A stretch of 64,000 bases of DNA, from contig NZ_LXES01000014.1 in NCBI RefSeq assembly GCF_001654845.1, positions 23,589 through 87,588 of the forward strand, given 5' to 3'. How positions within the stretch are numbered: position 1 is the stretch's first letter; the number at the start of each line of letters is the position of its first letter. Shown piece after piece: positions 50,822 through 60,945 of the stretch. Made by a program: the position numbers and the translations under genes. Source of the stretch: Enterobacter soli ATCC BAA-2102. Lineage in GTDB: Bacteria; Pseudomonadota; Gammaproteobacteria; Enterobacterales; Enterobacteriaceae. The notes beneath the pieces were generated by a model that saw only the letters and a list, made by a program, of their open reading frames with translations, made no database searches and was not told the DNA's origin.

Positions 50822-51436
50822 ATGCACGACGTTGAGCAAAAGTCGGAAGCCTTCTGGGAATCGCATTATGATGCGATGTCTGCACTCTCCAACGGCATTC
50901 CGGGCAAAATACTGGTGCGCTTTACCGAAGGTTTAGCGCCGGGTAAAGCGCTGGAACTGGGCTGTGGACGTGGTGATGATGCGGTCTGGCTAGCAAAGCA
51001 GGGTTGGCAGGTGACGGCGGTCGATCTCTCGCATCGGGCGATTGAATATGCGGCCGCGAACGCCAAACGTGCTGGTGTCGATATCACCTTCCAGCAATGC
51101 GATCTCACTCAGGCATTCCCGCAGGATGAATTTTCCCTGATTGTCGCCTCATTCCTCGAGTCACCGCTGGCGTTCGATCGGGCCACTATCTTTCGCGCCG
51201 CGCTCGATCACGTTGCACCTGGTGGCATTCTGCTTATCACCTCGCACGGCAAAGTTCCAGGCTGGTCAAAACACACCCGCCCGTTCCTGCCCGCGCATGA
51301 AGTGCTGGCCTCTCTGGGTCGTTTGCCACCGGGCTGGGAAGTACAGTTTTGCGAGGAAGTCCCACGAACGATGACGGGGCCCGAAGGACAGCAGGATGAG
51401 GTATCAGATGCGGTCGTCGCGTTAAAGCGCAGATAA
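50822..51436 (+). CDS. Class I SAM-dependent methyltransferase
   Basis: A 204-residue Rossmann methyltransferase of unknown substrate. Motif I is ALELGCGRGDDAVWLAKQG (about 43-61), followed by VTAVDLSHRAIEYA, the acidic residue after strand 2. The N-terminal FWESHYDAM segment resembles small-molecule methyltransferases of the Tam/TehB/thiopurine type. The ATG at 50822 is preferred over a GTG two codons upstream because GAGGTGG lies at the right distance. It is divergent from the Rrf2 regulator and converges with ilvC. No partner gene follows. Confidence 0.8.
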   Translation: MHDVEQKSEAFWESHYDAMSALSNGIPGKILVRFTEGLAPGKALELGCGRGDDAVWLAKQGWQVTAVDLSHRAIEYAAANAKRAGVDITFQQCDLTQAFPQDEFSLIVASFLESPLAFDRATIFRAALDHVAPGGILLITSHGKVPGWSKHTRPFLPAHEVLASLGRLPPGWEVQFCEEVPRTMTGPEGQQDEVSDAVVALKRR

Positions 51437-51468
51437 AAAAACGACCCGGTAGCGAGGCGCTGACCGGG
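51435..51468 (-). terminator. Terminator of ilvC
   Basis: Stem CCCGGT/ACCGGG with a 12-nt loop is followed by a run of seven T on the minus strand, about 22 bp past the ilvC stop. It also overlaps the end of the methyltransferase gene. Confidence 0.85.
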
Positions 51469-51489
51469 CCGGATGATAACGAGGTTTTA

Positions 51490-52965
51490 TTAGCCTGCGA
51501 CTGCGATACGCTTCATGTCGGTCATATAGCCACGCAGTTTCTGGCCAATTTTCTCGATTTCATGGCTGCGGATTGCGTCGTTCACATCGCGCAGCTGCGC
51601 ATTGTCTACGGCACCTTCAGCAATCGCTTTGCCCAGGTCACCCGCTTGCAGAGTGGTCATGAACTCTTTCAGCAGCGGTACACATGCGTAAGAGAACAGG
51701 TAGTTACCGTACTCAGCGGTATCGGAGATAACCACGTTCATTTCGTACAGACGCTTACGGGCGATGGTGTTCGCGATCAGCGGCAGCTCGTGCAGTGATT
51801 CGTAGTAAGCAGACTCTTCGATGATGCCGGAATCCACCATGGTTTCGAACGCCAGCTCAACGCCTGCTTTCACCATGGCGATCATCAGTACGCCTTTATC
51901 GAAGTACTCCTGCTCGCTGATTTTGCCATCAAACTGTGCAGCCGTTTCGAACGCGGTTTTACCGGTCTCTTCACGCCAGGTCAGCAAGTTTTTATCGTCA
52001 TTCGCCCAGTCAGCCATCATGCCGGAAGAGAACTCGCCGGAGATGATGTCGTCCATATGTTTCTGGAACAGCGGAGCCATGATGGTTTTCAGCTGCTCAG
52101 ACAGCGCAAATGCACGCAGTTTAGCCGGGTTGGACAGACGGTCCATCATCAGCGTGATGCCACCCTGTTTCAGCGCTTCGGTGATAGTTTCCCAGCCGAA
52201 CTGAATCAGTTTTTCCGCATAAGACGGATCGGTACCTTCTTCCACCAGCTTGTCGAAGCACAGCAGAGAGCCGGCCTGCAACATACCGCACAGAATAGTC
52301 TGCTCACCCATCAGGTCAGATTTCACTTCTGCAACGAAGGAAGATTCCAGAACGCCTGCACGATGGCCACCGGTTGCGGCTGCCCATGCTTTCGCAATCG
52401 CCATACCTTCACCTTTTGGATCGTTTTCCGGGTGAACAGCAATCAGGGTTGGCACGCCGAAGCCACGTTTGTACTCTTCGCGAACTTCAGTACCTGGGCA
52501 CTTCGGTGCAACCATCACAACGGTGATGTCTTTACGGATCTGCTCGCCCACTTCAACGATGTTGAAGCCGTGGGAGTAACCCAGCGCTGCGCCGTCTTTC
52601 ATCAGCGGCTGCACGGAACGCACAACGTCAGAGTGCTGTTTGTCTGGAGTCAGGTTAACAACCAGGTCCGCCTGAGGGATCAGCTCTTCGTAGGTGCCTA
52701 CTTTGAAGCCGTTTTCGGTCGCTTTGCGCCAGGAAGCGCGCTTCTCAGCAATCGCTTCTTTACGCAGTGCGTAAGAGATATCCAGACCGGAGTCGCGCAT
52801 GTTCAGGCCCTGGTTCAGACCCTGTGCGCCACAGCCGACGATGACCACTTTCTTACCCTGAAGGTAGCTTGCGCCATCAGCAAATTCATCGCGCGCCATA
52901 AAGCGGCATTTGCCCAGCTGTGCCAGCTGCTGGCGCAGATTCAGTGTGTTGAAGTAGTTAGCCAT
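51490..52965 (-). CDS. ilvC: Ketol-acid reductoisomerase, class II
   Basis: Isomerises and reduces acetolactate and acetohydroxybutyrate with NADPH and Mg2+ in valine, leucine and isoleucine synthesis. The 491 residues identify the long class II enzyme, with a duplicated C-terminal knotted domain. The NADPH site is [21 protein letters not shown]; the acidic metal ligands follow in the C-terminal half (about residues 213-221 and 389-393, as in E. coli). It is divergent from ilvY, which activates it when acetolactate or acetohydroxybutyrate is bound. Confidence 0.98.
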   Translation of the reverse strand: MANYFNTLNLRQQLAQLGKCRFMARDEFADGASYLQGKKVVIVGCGAQGLNQGLNMRDSGLDISYALRKEAIAEKRASWRKATENGFKVGTYEELIPQADLVVNLTPDKQHSDVVRSVQPLMKDGAALGYSHGFNIVEVGEQIRKDITVVMVAPKCPGTEVREEYKRGFGVPTLIAVHPENDPKGEGMAIAKAWAAATGGHRAGVLESSFVAEVKSDLMGEQTILCGMLQAGSLLCFDKLVEEGTDPSYAEKLIQFGWETITEALKQGGITLMMDRLSNPAKLRAFALSEQLKTIMAPLFQKHMDDIISGEFSSGMMADWANDDKNLLTWREETGKTAFETAAQFDGKISEQEYFDKGVLMIAMVKAGVELAFETMVDSGIIEESAYYESLHELPLIANTIARKRLYEMNVVISDTAEYGNYLFSYACVPLLKEFMTTLQAGDLGKAIAEGAVDNAQLRDVNDAIRSHEIEKIGQKLRGYMTDMKRIAVAG

Positions 52966-53077
52966 GGTGATACCTCGTGATGTTGTACTGTCTTATTGTT
53001 CGGTTCGCATATGCGAGAATGAACTTACTATATGACAGGAAATTTATTGCGGAAATTGATATATTCACAACGTCACG

Positions 53078-53092
53078 TTGCAATTTCTGCAA
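53078..53092. promoter_or_regulatory. IlvY operator between ilvC and ilvY
   Basis: The inverted repeat TTGCA-ATTTC-TGCAA has five-base arms and five-base spacing, the form of an IlvY/LysR-type half operator. It is 24 bp before the ilvY start, and a related sequence (ATTGCGGAAATTGATAT, 53046-53062) lies beside it toward ilvC. E. coli has two tandem operators in this gap. Confidence 0.6.
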
Positions 53093-53115
53093 TGTAAAAA
53101 GAGGGAGTGGAATCA

Positions 53116-54006
53116 GTGGATTTACGCGATCTGAAAATGTTCCTGCATCTGGCGGAAAGCCGTCACTTCGGGCGCAGCGCGCGCGCCATGCACGTCAGCC
53201 CCTCCACGCTTTCGCGCCAGATCCAGCGCCTTGAGGAAGACCTCGGCCAGCCGCTCTTTGTGCGTGACAACCGCACCGTGACGCTCACGGAAGCAGGGGA
53301 AGAGCTACGCGTCTTTGCCCAGCAAACGCTATTGCAGTATCAACAGCTACGCCACACCATCGACCAGCAAGGGCCATCGCTCTCCGGCGAACTCCATATT
53401 TTTTGTTCTGTGACGGCGGCCTATAGCCACCTGCCGCCGATCCTCGACAGATTCCGCGCGGAGCACCCGTCGGTCGAAATCAAGCTCACGACCGGTGATG
53501 CCGCCGATGCCATGGAAAAAGTGGTGACGGGAGAAGCCGATCTCGCCATTGCCGGGAAACCTGAAATGTTGCCTGGCGCCGTTGCATTCTCAATGCTGGA
53601 AAATCTGGAGGTAGTGCTGATCGCCCCAGCGCTGCCCTGCCCGGTGCGAAATCAGGTGTCTGTGGAAAAGCCAGACTGGTCAACGGTGCCGTTTATCATG
53701 GCCGATCAGGGCCCGGTGCGCCGCCGCATTGAGCTGTGGTTCCGCCGTCAGAAAATCAGTAACCCGTCGATTTACGCCACGGTCGGTGGCCATGAGGCGA
53801 TGGTGTCGATGGTGGCGCTGGGTTGCGGCGTGGCGCTGCTGCCGGAAGTGGTGCTGGAAAACAGCCCGGAGCCGGTGCGTAATCGCGTGATGATTTTAGA
53901 GCGCAGCGATGAAAAAACGCCGTTTGAGCTTGGCGTGTGCGCACAAAAAAAGCGGCTGCATGAGCCGCTTATTGATGCGTTCTGGAACATATTGCCGAAC
54001 CACTGA
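53116..54006 (+). CDS. ilvY: LysR-type activator IlvY
   Basis: Activates ilvC and represses itself; inducers are the substrates of IlvC. I choose the GTG at 53116 ((M)DLRDLKMFLHLAESRHFGRS, 296 residues, against 297 in E. coli), with GGAG 8 nt before it; a GTG three codons upstream is less likely. The winged helix-turn-helix ends near residue 60 (RAMHVSPSTLSRQIQRLEEDLG), followed by the effector-binding domain. It is convergent with ilvA over a short gap containing half a REP element. Confidence 0.96.
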   Translation: MDLRDLKMFLHLAESRHFGRSARAMHVSPSTLSRQIQRLEEDLGQPLFVRDNRTVTLTEAGEELRVFAQQTLLQYQQLRHTIDQQGPSLSGELHIFCSVTAAYSHLPPILDRFRAEHPSVEIKLTTGDAADAMEKVVTGEADLAIAGKPEMLPGAVAFSMLENLEVVLIAPALPCPVRNQVSVEKPDWSTVPFIMADQGPVRRRIELWFRRQKISNPSIYATVGGHEAMVSMVALGCGVALLPEVVLENSPEPVRNRVMILERSDEKTPFELGVCAQKKRLHEPLIDAFWNILPNH

Positions 54007-54007
54007 A

Positions 54008-54038
54008 GCCGGGTGGCGCTACGCTTACCCAACCTACT
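54008..54038. repeat. REP-like element between ilvY and ilvA
   Basis: A short degenerate REP unit, GCCGGGTGGCGCTACGC followed by TTACCCAACC, lies in the convergent 45-bp gap. Confidence 0.6.
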
Positions 54039-54051
54039 TACAGCCCAATCT

Positions 54052-55596
54052 CTAGCCAGCCAGGAAGAACCTGAACGCCGGGTTATGGGTTTCGTCGTGA
54101 CAGTCGTAACCCAGTTCGTTCAGCCGCGTTTCGAAATCAGGTTCGTGCTCGCCCAGTTCGAATGCCGCCAGCACGCGACCGTAGTCCGTACCGTGGCTAC
54201 GGTAGTGGAACAGGGAAATGTTCCAGTGCGTACCCAGCGTATGCAGGAACTTGAGCAACGCCCCTGGTGATTCCGGGAACTCGAAACTGTACAGACGTTC
54301 CTGGAGCGGCTTCGACGGACGCCCGCCCACCATGTAGCGAACGTGCAGCTTCGCCATTTCATCGTCGGAAAGATCCACCACGCTGTAGCCACCTTCGTGC
54401 AGCATGTTGAGGATCTCTTTGCGTTCTTCCAGGCCACGACTCAGGCGCACGCCAACAAAAATGCAGGCATCTTTGGCGTCAGCAAAGCGGTAGTTAAATT
54501 CCGTCACTGAACGGCCGCCAAGCAGCTGGCAGAACTTCAGGAAGCTGCCCTTCTCTTCCGGGATGGTCACCGCCAGCAGGGCTTCGCGCTGTTCACCCAG
54601 CTCGCAACGCTCGGACACATAGCGCAGACCGTGGAAGTTAACGTTGGCGCCAGAGAGCACATGCGCCAGACGCTCGCCGCGAATGTTGTGCTGTGCGATG
54701 TATTTTTTCATCCCTGCCAGCGCCAGCGCGCCAGAAGGTTCCGCAACCGCGCGCACATCCTCGAACAAGTCTTTCATCGCCGCACAGATAGCATCGCTAT
54801 CAACGGTGACGATGTCATCGAGATACTCCTGACACAGGCGGAAGGTTTCATCGCCGATGCGTTTAACGGCCACGCCTTCGGCAAACAATCCGACTCGCGG
54901 CAGATCCACCGGATGCCCGGCATCCAGCGCCGCTTTCAGGCAGGCTGAGTCTTCCGCTTCAACGGCAATGACTTTAATTTGCGGCATCAGCTGTTTGATC
55001 AGCACTGCCACGCCTGCCGCCAGGCCGCCACCGCCAACCGGCACGAATACGCGGTCAAGGTGAGCATCCTGTTGCAGCAGTTCCAGCGCCAGCGTGCCTT
55101 GTCCGGCAATCACCATCGGGTGATCGAATGGCGGCACCCAGGTGAAACCCTGCTGTTGCGCCAGTTCAATCGCTTTGGCTTTTGCTTCGTCAAAGTTTGC
55201 GCCGTGAAGCAGCACTTCGCCGCCAAAACCACGCACCGCATCCACTTTGATATCTGCCGTGGCAACCGGCATCACAATTAGCGCTTTCAGCCCCAGGCGG
55301 GCAGAGGAGAACGCCACACCCTGAGCGTGGTTGCCCGCAGAGGCAGTGATCACGCCACGCGCTTTTTGCTCGTCGCTCAACCCGGCCATCATCGCGTAAG
55401 CACCGCGCAGCTTAAAGCTGTGTACTGGCTGGCGGTCTTCACGCTTCACCAGAATCACGTTGTCGAGGCGCGAGGAGAGCTTTTCCATTTTTTGCAGTGG
55501 AGTGACCTGCACTGCTTCATAGACCGGTGCGCGTAGCACCGCCCGAAGATATTCCGCCCCCTCAGGGGCGGCGGATAAGGGTTGTGATTCGGCCAT
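54052..55596 (-). CDS. ilvA: Threonine deaminase, biosynthetic
   Basis: PLP-dependent dehydration of threonine to 2-oxobutyrate, the first step to isoleucine; isoleucine-inhibited and valine-activated through its C-terminal ACT-like domains (from about residue 325). The PLP lysine is in HSFKLRGAYAMM. Two adjacent ATGs are possible; I take the second (514 residues, as E. coli), because the first overlaps the ilvD stop as TAATG. It is the last gene of ilvLXGMEDA. Confidence 0.97.
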   Translation of the reverse strand: MAESQPLSAAPEGAEYLRAVLRAPVYEAVQVTPLQKMEKLSSRLDNVILVKREDRQPVHSFKLRGAYAMMAGLSDEQKARGVITASAGNHAQGVAFSSARLGLKALIVMPVATADIKVDAVRGFGGEVLLHGANFDEAKAKAIELAQQQGFTWVPPFDHPMVIAGQGTLALELLQQDAHLDRVFVPVGGGGLAAGVAVLIKQLMPQIKVIAVEAEDSACLKAALDAGHPVDLPRVGLFAEGVAVKRIGDETFRLCQEYLDDIVTVDSDAICAAMKDLFEDVRAVAEPSGALALAGMKKYIAQHNIRGERLAHVLSGANVNFHGLRYVSERCELGEQREALLAVTIPEEKGSFLKFCQLLGGRSVTEFNYRFADAKDACIFVGVRLSRGLEERKEILNMLHEGGYSVVDLSDDEMAKLHVRYMVGGRPSKPLQERLYSFEFPESPGALLKFLHTLGTHWNISLFHYRSHGTDYGRVLAAFELGEHEPDFETRLNELGYDCHDETHNPAFRFFLAG

Positions 55597-55598
55597 CA

Positions 55599-57449
55599 TT
55601 AGCCCCCAAGTTTCGATTTATCGCGCACCGCGCCTTTATCTGCACTGGTGGCAAGGCTTGCGTAAGCACGCAGAGCAAAGGAAACCTCACGCTGACGATC
55701 TTTCGGCGTCCAGGCTTTGTCGCCGCGCGCTTCCTGTGCTTCACGGCGCGCCGCGATTTCCTGGTCGCTCAGTTTCAGCTGAATACCGCGATTTGGGATG
55801 TCGATTTCGATCAGGTCACCATCTTCGATGATGGCGATATTGCCGCCGCTCGCCGCTTCAGGGGAAACGTGGCCGATAGACAAACCGGATGTACCGCCAG
55901 AGAAACGACCGTCGGTGATCAGCGCACAGGCTTTACCGAGGCCCATGGATTTCAGGAAGGTGGTTGGGTAGAGCATCTCCTGCATCCCCGGTCCGCCTTT
56001 CGGACCTTCGTAGCGGATCACCACCACATCGCCTTCCACGACTTTTCCGCCGAGGATCGCGTCTACCGCCTCGTCCTGGCTTTCGTACACTTTGGCCGGA
56101 CCGGTGAATTTCAGGATGCTGTCGTCCACACCCGCGGTTTTGACGATACAACCGTTTTCAGCGAAGTTACCGTACAGCACGGCCAGACCGCCGTCTTTGC
56201 TGTATGCGTGCTCAAGCGATCGGATGCAGCCTTCAGCACGATCGTCATCCAGAGTGTCCCAGCGGCAATCCTGCGAGAATGCCTGGGTGGTACGAATACC
56301 GGCCGGGCCCGCGCGGAACATGTTTTTCACCGCTTCGTCTTTGGTCAGCATCACGTCATATCTGTCCAGCGATTCTGGTAGCGTCAGACCCAGCACGTTT
56401 TTCACTTCGCGGTTCATCAGACCCGCACGATCCAGCTCGCCCAGAATACCGATAACGCCACCGGCACGGTGCACGTCTTCCATGTGGTACTTCTGGGTAC
56501 TTGGTGCCACTTTGCACAGCTGCGGCACTTTGCGGGACAGCTTATCGATATCGCTCATGGTGAAGTCGATTTCTGCTTCCTGCGCGGCAGCCAGCAGGTG
56601 CAGAACGGTATTGGTGGAACCGCCCATGGCGATATCCAGGGTCATGGCGTTTTCGAACGCGGCTTTACTGGCAATATTGCGCGGCAGCGCGCTGGCATCG
56701 TCCTGCTCGTAGTAGCGTTTGGTCAGCTCGACAATGCGTTTGCCCGCGTTGAGGAACAGCTGTTTACGATCGGCGTGGGTCGCCAGCAACGAGCCGTTGC
56801 CCGGCTGGGACAGGCCCAGCGCTTCGGTCAGGCAGTTCATGGAGTTTGCGGTGAACATGCCGGAACAGGAGCCACAGGTCGGGCACGCGGAGCGTTCAAC
56901 CTGATCGCTTTGTTCATCAGAGACTTTCGGGTCCGCACCCTGAATCATCGCATCAACCAGGTCAAGCTTGATGATTTTGTCGGAAAGCTTAGTTTTACCC
57001 GCTTCCATTGGGCCGCCGGAAACGAAGATCACCGGAATGTTTAGACGCAGGGAAGCCATCAGCATCCCCGGGGTGATTTTGTCGCAGTTGGAGATACAGA
57101 CCATCGCATCGGCACAGTGGGCGTTCACCATGTACTCGACTGAGTCAGCGATCAGTTCACGCGACGGCAGTGAATAAAGCATCCCACCGTGGCCCATTGC
57201 GATACCATCATCAACAGCAATGGTGTTGAACTCTTTCGCCACACCGCCAGAGGCTTCGATTTGCTCGGCAACCAGTTTACCCAGATCGCGCAGGTGCACG
57301 TGGCCCGGTACGAACTGCGTAAAGGAGTTAACCACAGCGATAATTGGCTTACCGAAATCGGCGTCGGTCATCCCGGTGGCGCGCCACAGCGCGCGGGCCC
57401 CCGCCATGTTACGGCCGTGGGTGGTGGTGGCGGAACGATACTTAGGCAT
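55599..57449 (-). CDS. ilvD: Dihydroxy-acid dehydratase
   Basis: Fe-S enzyme that dehydrates dihydroxyisovalerate and dihydroxymethylvalerate to the keto acids. The 616 residues equal E. coli IlvD. The cluster cysteines are in [11 protein letters not shown] and [20 protein letters not shown]. Start [26 protein letters not shown]. It follows ilvE by 60 bp and precedes ilvA, with 2-bp spacing to its chosen start. Confidence 0.98.
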   Translation of the reverse strand: MPKYRSATTTHGRNMAGARALWRATGMTDADFGKPIIAVVNSFTQFVPGHVHLRDLGKLVAEQIEASGGVAKEFNTIAVDDGIAMGHGGMLYSLPSRELIADSVEYMVNAHCADAMVCISNCDKITPGMLMASLRLNIPVIFVSGGPMEAGKTKLSDKIIKLDLVDAMIQGADPKVSDEQSDQVERSACPTCGSCSGMFTANSMNCLTEALGLSQPGNGSLLATHADRKQLFLNAGKRIVELTKRYYEQDDASALPRNIASKAAFENAMTLDIAMGGSTNTVLHLLAAAQEAEIDFTMSDIDKLSRKVPQLCKVAPSTQKYHMEDVHRAGGVIGILGELDRAGLMNREVKNVLGLTLPESLDRYDVMLTKDEAVKNMFRAGPAGIRTTQAFSQDCRWDTLDDDRAEGCIRSLEHAYSKDGGLAVLYGNFAENGCIVKTAGVDDSILKFTGPAKVYESQDEAVDAILGGKVVEGDVVVIRYEGPKGGPGMQEMLYPTTFLKSMGLGKACALITDGRFSGGTSGLSIGHVSPEAASGGNIAIIEDGDLIEIDIPNRGIQLKLSDQEIAARREAQEARGDKAWTPKDRQREVSFALRAYASLATSADKGAVRDKSKLGG

Positions 57450-57509
57450 GCTTTATTTACTCCCGTCTGACTATTAAATGGGACGGTGCGTGCCGTCCCA
57501 TATTTATAC

Positions 57510-58439
57510 TTAGTTGTTAACTTGATCCAACCAGCCGTATTTATCTTCCGTTTCACCGGTGAAGAGGCCAAAGAATGCCTGCTGAATACGTTTAGTGACC
57601 GGGCCACAACGGCCTTCACCCACCTGAATCCCATCTACGCTACGAACTGGCGTGATCTCAGCGGCGGTACCGGACATGAATACTTCGTCGGCCAGATACA
57701 GGGATTCACGAGACAGGACCTGCTCGCGCACTTCGATACCCAGATCTTTCGCCAGTTTGATAATGGCATCACGGGTGATACCTGGCAGCGCGGAAGAGGT
57801 GAACGGCGGGGTGAACAAGATACCGTCTTTCACTTCAAACAAGTTTTCGCCTGCGCCTTCAGAGATATAGCCATTCACATCCAGCGCGATACCTTCCTGA
57901 TAACCATGACGACGTGCTTCGCTGCCAACCAGCAGAGAAGAAAGGTAGTTACCGCCCGCTTTTGCAGCAGTCGGGATGGTGTTTGGTGCCACACGGTTCC
58001 AGGAAGAAACCATTGCGTCGATCCCCTGATCCAGTGCTTCAGCACCCAGGTAGGCACCCCACGGGAACGCAGCAATGATCACATCGGTGGTGTAGCCAGC
58101 TGGCGGGTTAACACCCATGCCCACATCGCCAACGAACACTAACGGACGAATATACGCGCTGGTCAGGTTGTTTTTACGCAGCACTTCACGACACGCTTCC
58201 ATCAGCTCATCAACAGTCTGAGAAACAGGGAAACGATAGATTTTGGCTGAATCATGCAGACGCTGCATGTGTTCGCGATGGCGGAACACCACTGGCCCTT
58301 TGTGAGAATCGTAGCAACGGATGCCTTCGAACACGGAAGTACCGTAGTGCAGCGCGTGGGACATCACGTGGACTTTCGCGTCCTCCCAACGAACCATCTC
58401 ACCATTGAACCAAATGTAATCAGCTTTTTTCGTCGTCAT
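57510..58439 (-). CDS. ilvE: Branched-chain amino acid aminotransferase
   Basis: Class IV PLP transaminase that makes isoleucine, valine and leucine from their keto acids with glutamate. The 309 residues match E. coli. The PLP lysine is in AAKAGGNYLSSLLV; the N-terminus MTTKKADYIWFNGEMVRWEDAKVHV fixes the start. It is 18 bp after ilvM in the operon. Confidence 0.98.
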   Translation of the reverse strand: MTTKKADYIWFNGEMVRWEDAKVHVMSHALHYGTSVFEGIRCYDSHKGPVVFRHREHMQRLHDSAKIYRFPVSQTVDELMEACREVLRKNNLTSAYIRPLVFVGDVGMGVNPPAGYTTDVIIAAFPWGAYLGAEALDQGIDAMVSSWNRVAPNTIPTAAKAGGNYLSSLLVGSEARRHGYQEGIALDVNGYISEGAGENLFEVKDGILFTPPFTSSALPGITRDAIIKLAKDLGIEVREQVLSRESLYLADEVFMSGTAAEITPVRSVDGIQVGEGRCGPVTKRIQQAFFGLFTGETEDKYGWLDQVNN

Positions 58440-58457
58440 TTTTTCTTCCTGTCGCGC

Positions 58458-58721
58458 TTAAGCGCGGATTTGTTGTGATGTGGTTGTGCTCTGGCAGATG
58501 GCAACATGGGCAACGTCTACCAGTTTTGTTAACTGACTAAACAGTAAGTCGACCGACCGCGCGCTGGCAACGGTTAATTCGATACTGATGTTCTGTGCGT
58601 CTGTGGCCGTCTCCATATTCATAGAGCAAATTTGAAAACCACGATGACGGACCACACGCAAAACACGTTCTAAAGTTTCTGGGTTGAAGCGAGCCTGCAC
58701 GGCGACCTGATGTTGCATCAT
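58458..58721 (-). CDS. ilvM: Acetolactate synthase II small subunit
   Basis: An 87-residue ACT-domain regulatory subunit ([29 protein letters not shown]) for IlvG. The start overlaps the ilvG stop by 4 bp (ATGA), so the subunits are translationally coupled. Unlike subunits I and III, isozyme II is not strongly inhibited by valine. Confidence 0.97.
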   Translation of the reverse strand: MMQHQVAVQARFNPETLERVLRVVRHRGFQICSMNMETATDAQNISIELTVASARSVDLLFSQLTKLVDVAHVAICQSTTTSQQIRA

Positions 58722-60364
58722 GATAATTTCTCCAGCATTTGTGAATTACTGGCACCTGGCGGTACCAACGGCCAGACATTCTCAAGCTCGTCGATTGAGA
58801 CATGAAGCAGGTAAGGCCCCTCGCTTGACAGCATTGTGTCGAGTGCCGCTTCAACCTGGTCTTTACGGGTGATGTGCTGGCCGGGGATACCAAAAGCACT
58901 GGCCAGCATGAGGAAATCGGGGTTATCGGTCAGGGTGGTTTCGCTGTAACGCTCCTGGAAGAACAACTGTTGCCACTGGCGAACCATGCCTAAGCGCTGG
59001 TTATCGAGCAAGACGATTTTCAGCGGTAACTGCTTACGCTTAACGGTGCCCAGCTCCTGAACGTTCATCATGAAAGAGCCGTCACCGGAGATACAGATGA
59101 CGGTATCGTTCGGACGGGCAACCTGTGCGCCTACCGCAGTTGGCAGGCCAAAGCCCATCGTTCCGAGCCCGCTAGAAGTGATGAAGTTTTCCGGGCGAGT
59201 GTAGGTCATGTGCTGTGCGGACCACATCTGATGCTGGCCCACGTCGGTGGTGACGACGCTGTCTGCCGGTTTACGGTCGGACAACTGCTTCAGCAGCAAC
59301 GGCGCGTAGATGGCTTCACCCGGATGGTCGTAACGCCAGGCGTGTTCAGCACGCATTTCTGCCGCGTGCTGACGCCATTCACTGATGCTCAGTGGCTGCT
59401 GTAAAGCAGGCAACAACGCGTTGAGATCGCCCTGAAGGGCCACGTGCACCTGACGCAACTTATTCATTTCCGCAGGGTCGATATCCATGTGGATCACCTT
59501 CGCATTCGGCGCGAAGGTATTCAGCTTGCCGGTTACGCGGTCATCAAAACGGGCGCCTACGGCAATCAGCAGGTCGCATTCCTGAACCGCCAGGTTGGCG
59601 GCTTTGGTGCCGTGCATCCCCAACATGCCCAGATAGAATGGGTAATCTGCCTCTACCGCCCCAAGGCCTTTCAGCGTACAGGTGGCTGGCATTTGGGTGG
59701 CGGCGATAAAGTCCCGCAAGGCAGGTACGGCCTGCGCCATACCCACACCACCACCGACATACAGCATCGGCTTTTGCGCTTCCGCTATCATCTGACGCGC
59801 CGCATCCACTTCGGAATGCGGGAAAGCATCGTCGTTCTCAACGGTAGAGAAATGCGGCTCCAGCTCACCCAGGGCAACCTGGATATCTTTCGGGATATCA
59901 ACCAGAACCGGGCCAGGGCGGCCAGAGCTGGCAACATAAAACGCTTCCGCCATTACGCGCGGCAGCTCTTCCAGAGACTGAACGAGGAAACTGTGCTTGG
60001 TGCAGGCCAGTGACAGGCCCAGTACGTCAACTTCCTGGAAAGCATCGGTACCGATGAACGGAGAAGCCACCTGGCCGGTGATGGCAACAACAGGAACAGA
60101 ATCAAGCAGTGCATCAGCCAGGCCGGTGATCAGGTTGGTTGCGCCCGGGCCAGATGTTGCCATGCAGACGCCAGTTTTACCCGTAGAGCGCGCATAGCCA
60201 ATGGCCGCCATTGCAGCACCCTGCTCGTGTCGGCACAACAGGTGTTCCACGCCGCCGTCATACAGTGCATCGTAAATCGGCATAATTGCGCCCCCCGGAT
60301 AACCGAAGACTGTTTCGACTCCCTGTGCGCGCAACGCATGTACTACCCACTGTGCACCATTCAT
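58718..60364 (-). CDS. ilvG: Acetolactate synthase II large subunit, intact
   Basis: Thiamine diphosphate and FAD enzyme that condenses pyruvate to acetolactate or with 2-oxobutyrate to acetohydroxybutyrate. The 548-residue frame is uninterrupted, in contrast to E. coli K-12, where a frameshift inactivates it. N-terminal active-site glutamate region is [35 protein letters not shown] (in parts), the ThDP motif is [15 protein letters not shown] … [11 protein letters not shown]. Valine-resistant growth is therefore expected. Confidence 0.97.
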   Translation of the reverse strand: MNGAQWVVHALRAQGVETVFGYPGGAIMPIYDALYDGGVEHLLCRHEQGAAMAAIGYARSTGKTGVCMATSGPGATNLITGLADALLDSVPVVAITGQVASPFIGTDAFQEVDVLGLSLACTKHSFLVQSLEELPRVMAEAFYVASSGRPGPVLVDIPKDIQVALGELEPHFSTVENDDAFPHSEVDAARQMIAEAQKPMLYVGGGVGMAQAVPALRDFIAATQMPATCTLKGLGAVEADYPFYLGMLGMHGTKAANLAVQECDLLIAVGARFDDRVTGKLNTFAPNAKVIHMDIDPAEMNKLRQVHVALQGDLNALLPALQQPLSISEWRQHAAEMRAEHAWRYDHPGEAIYAPLLLKQLSDRKPADSVVTTDVGQHQMWSAQHMTYTRPENFITSSGLGTMGFGLPTAVGAQVARPNDTVICISGDGSFMMNVQELGTVKRKQLPLKIVLLDNQRLGMVRQWQQLFFQERYSETTLTDNPDFLMLASAFGIPGQHITRKDQVEAALDTMLSSEGPYLLHVSIDELENVWPLVPPGASNSQMLEKLS

Positions 60365-60366
60365 AG

Positions 60367-60417
60367 TTAGTTCCCCGTCATAAATCGGGAGAAACAGAAT
60401 TTTGTGCTAGTCGTCAT
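60367..60417 (-). CDS. ilvX: Short ORF IlvX between ilvL and ilvG
   Basis: A 16-codon [22 protein letters not shown], closely resembles E. coli IlvX ([16 protein letters not shown] from memory). Its stop is 2 bp before the ilvG ATG, so its translation probably feeds ribosomes to ilvG or sets its level. No independent function is known. Confidence 0.6.
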   Translation of the reverse strand: MTTSTKFCFSRFMTGN

Positions 60418-60446
60418 TCTCTGCTCCTCGTTTAAGTTTTTTAGTC

Positions 60447-60480
60447 ATAAAAAAACCCCCGGACCTTTCGGTGCGGGGGT
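60447..60480 (-). terminator. ilv attenuator
   Basis: Stem ACCCCCG…CGGGGGT with loop CTTT region (60455-60480 as arms) and a T-run on the minus strand (AAAAAAA on plus). It lies 24 bp after the ilvL stop, the place of the leader-peptide-controlled attenuator of ilvGMEDA. Confidence 0.9.
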
Positions 60481-60503
60481 CTTAGTTCGTTAAGGCTTGA
60501 TTT

Positions 60504-60602
60504 CTATGCCTTTCCTCGTCCAAGTGCAGCCCCGCACGGTGGGATAATAATCACCACCACGCTAATCACGACCAGGCTAATTACTCGTAGAAGGGCTGTC
60601 AT
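60504..60602 (-). CDS. ilvL: ilvGMEDA leader peptide
   Basis: A 32-residue leader, MTALLRVISLVVISVVVIII then PPCGAALGRGKA, with the run of Ile, Val and Leu codons that senses charged tRNA levels. It is identical to E. coli IlvL as I recall it. Ribosome stalling here prevents formation of the attenuator downstream. Confidence 0.95.
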   Translation of the reverse strand: MTALLRVISLVVISVVVIIIPPCGAALGRGKA

Positions 60603-60945
60603 TTTCAGTTCTTTTTGCATCTTGTTCGAAGGAATACCTAAAGAGGTATCACAGATTTTGAATCAAACACAAGATTTATTTATGACGCATTTGTTTAGCA
60701 CGCGAATGATTTTTCTAAAAATCTTTGTTTTATATGAGGAAAATAGAAAATGAATTTTTTTCATTTTTTTACGTTCCCGCCAGCGCTCAAAACGGGGAGT
60801 TATCCCTCTTTGCGGTACCGATTCCATCCTGATGCAACAATTGCACTTAGTCGCTAAAAGTGGTGAATACGACTCGTAAAGTCGCGAATATGCGTTCAAC
60901 AACAAAAACACGAACTGGCATAGTTGCCCGACAAGGAGGGTTTCT
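60603..60945. other. Intergenic region between ilvL and comM
   Basis: A 343-bp divergent gap holding the ilvL promoter and the comM promoter. It is AT-rich in the middle (60660-60780, with several A/T runs, TTTATT and TTTTTCATTTTTTTACG), as expected for an UP element or IHF-bent DNA upstream of ilvGMEDA. I see no further gene. Confidence 0.5.

Noticed and set aside
60663..60911. 82-codon ORF upstream of ilvL
   Set aside because: Lies in AT-rich promoter DNA, Lys/Phe-rich composition, no ribosome-binding site, and no known gene in this gap.
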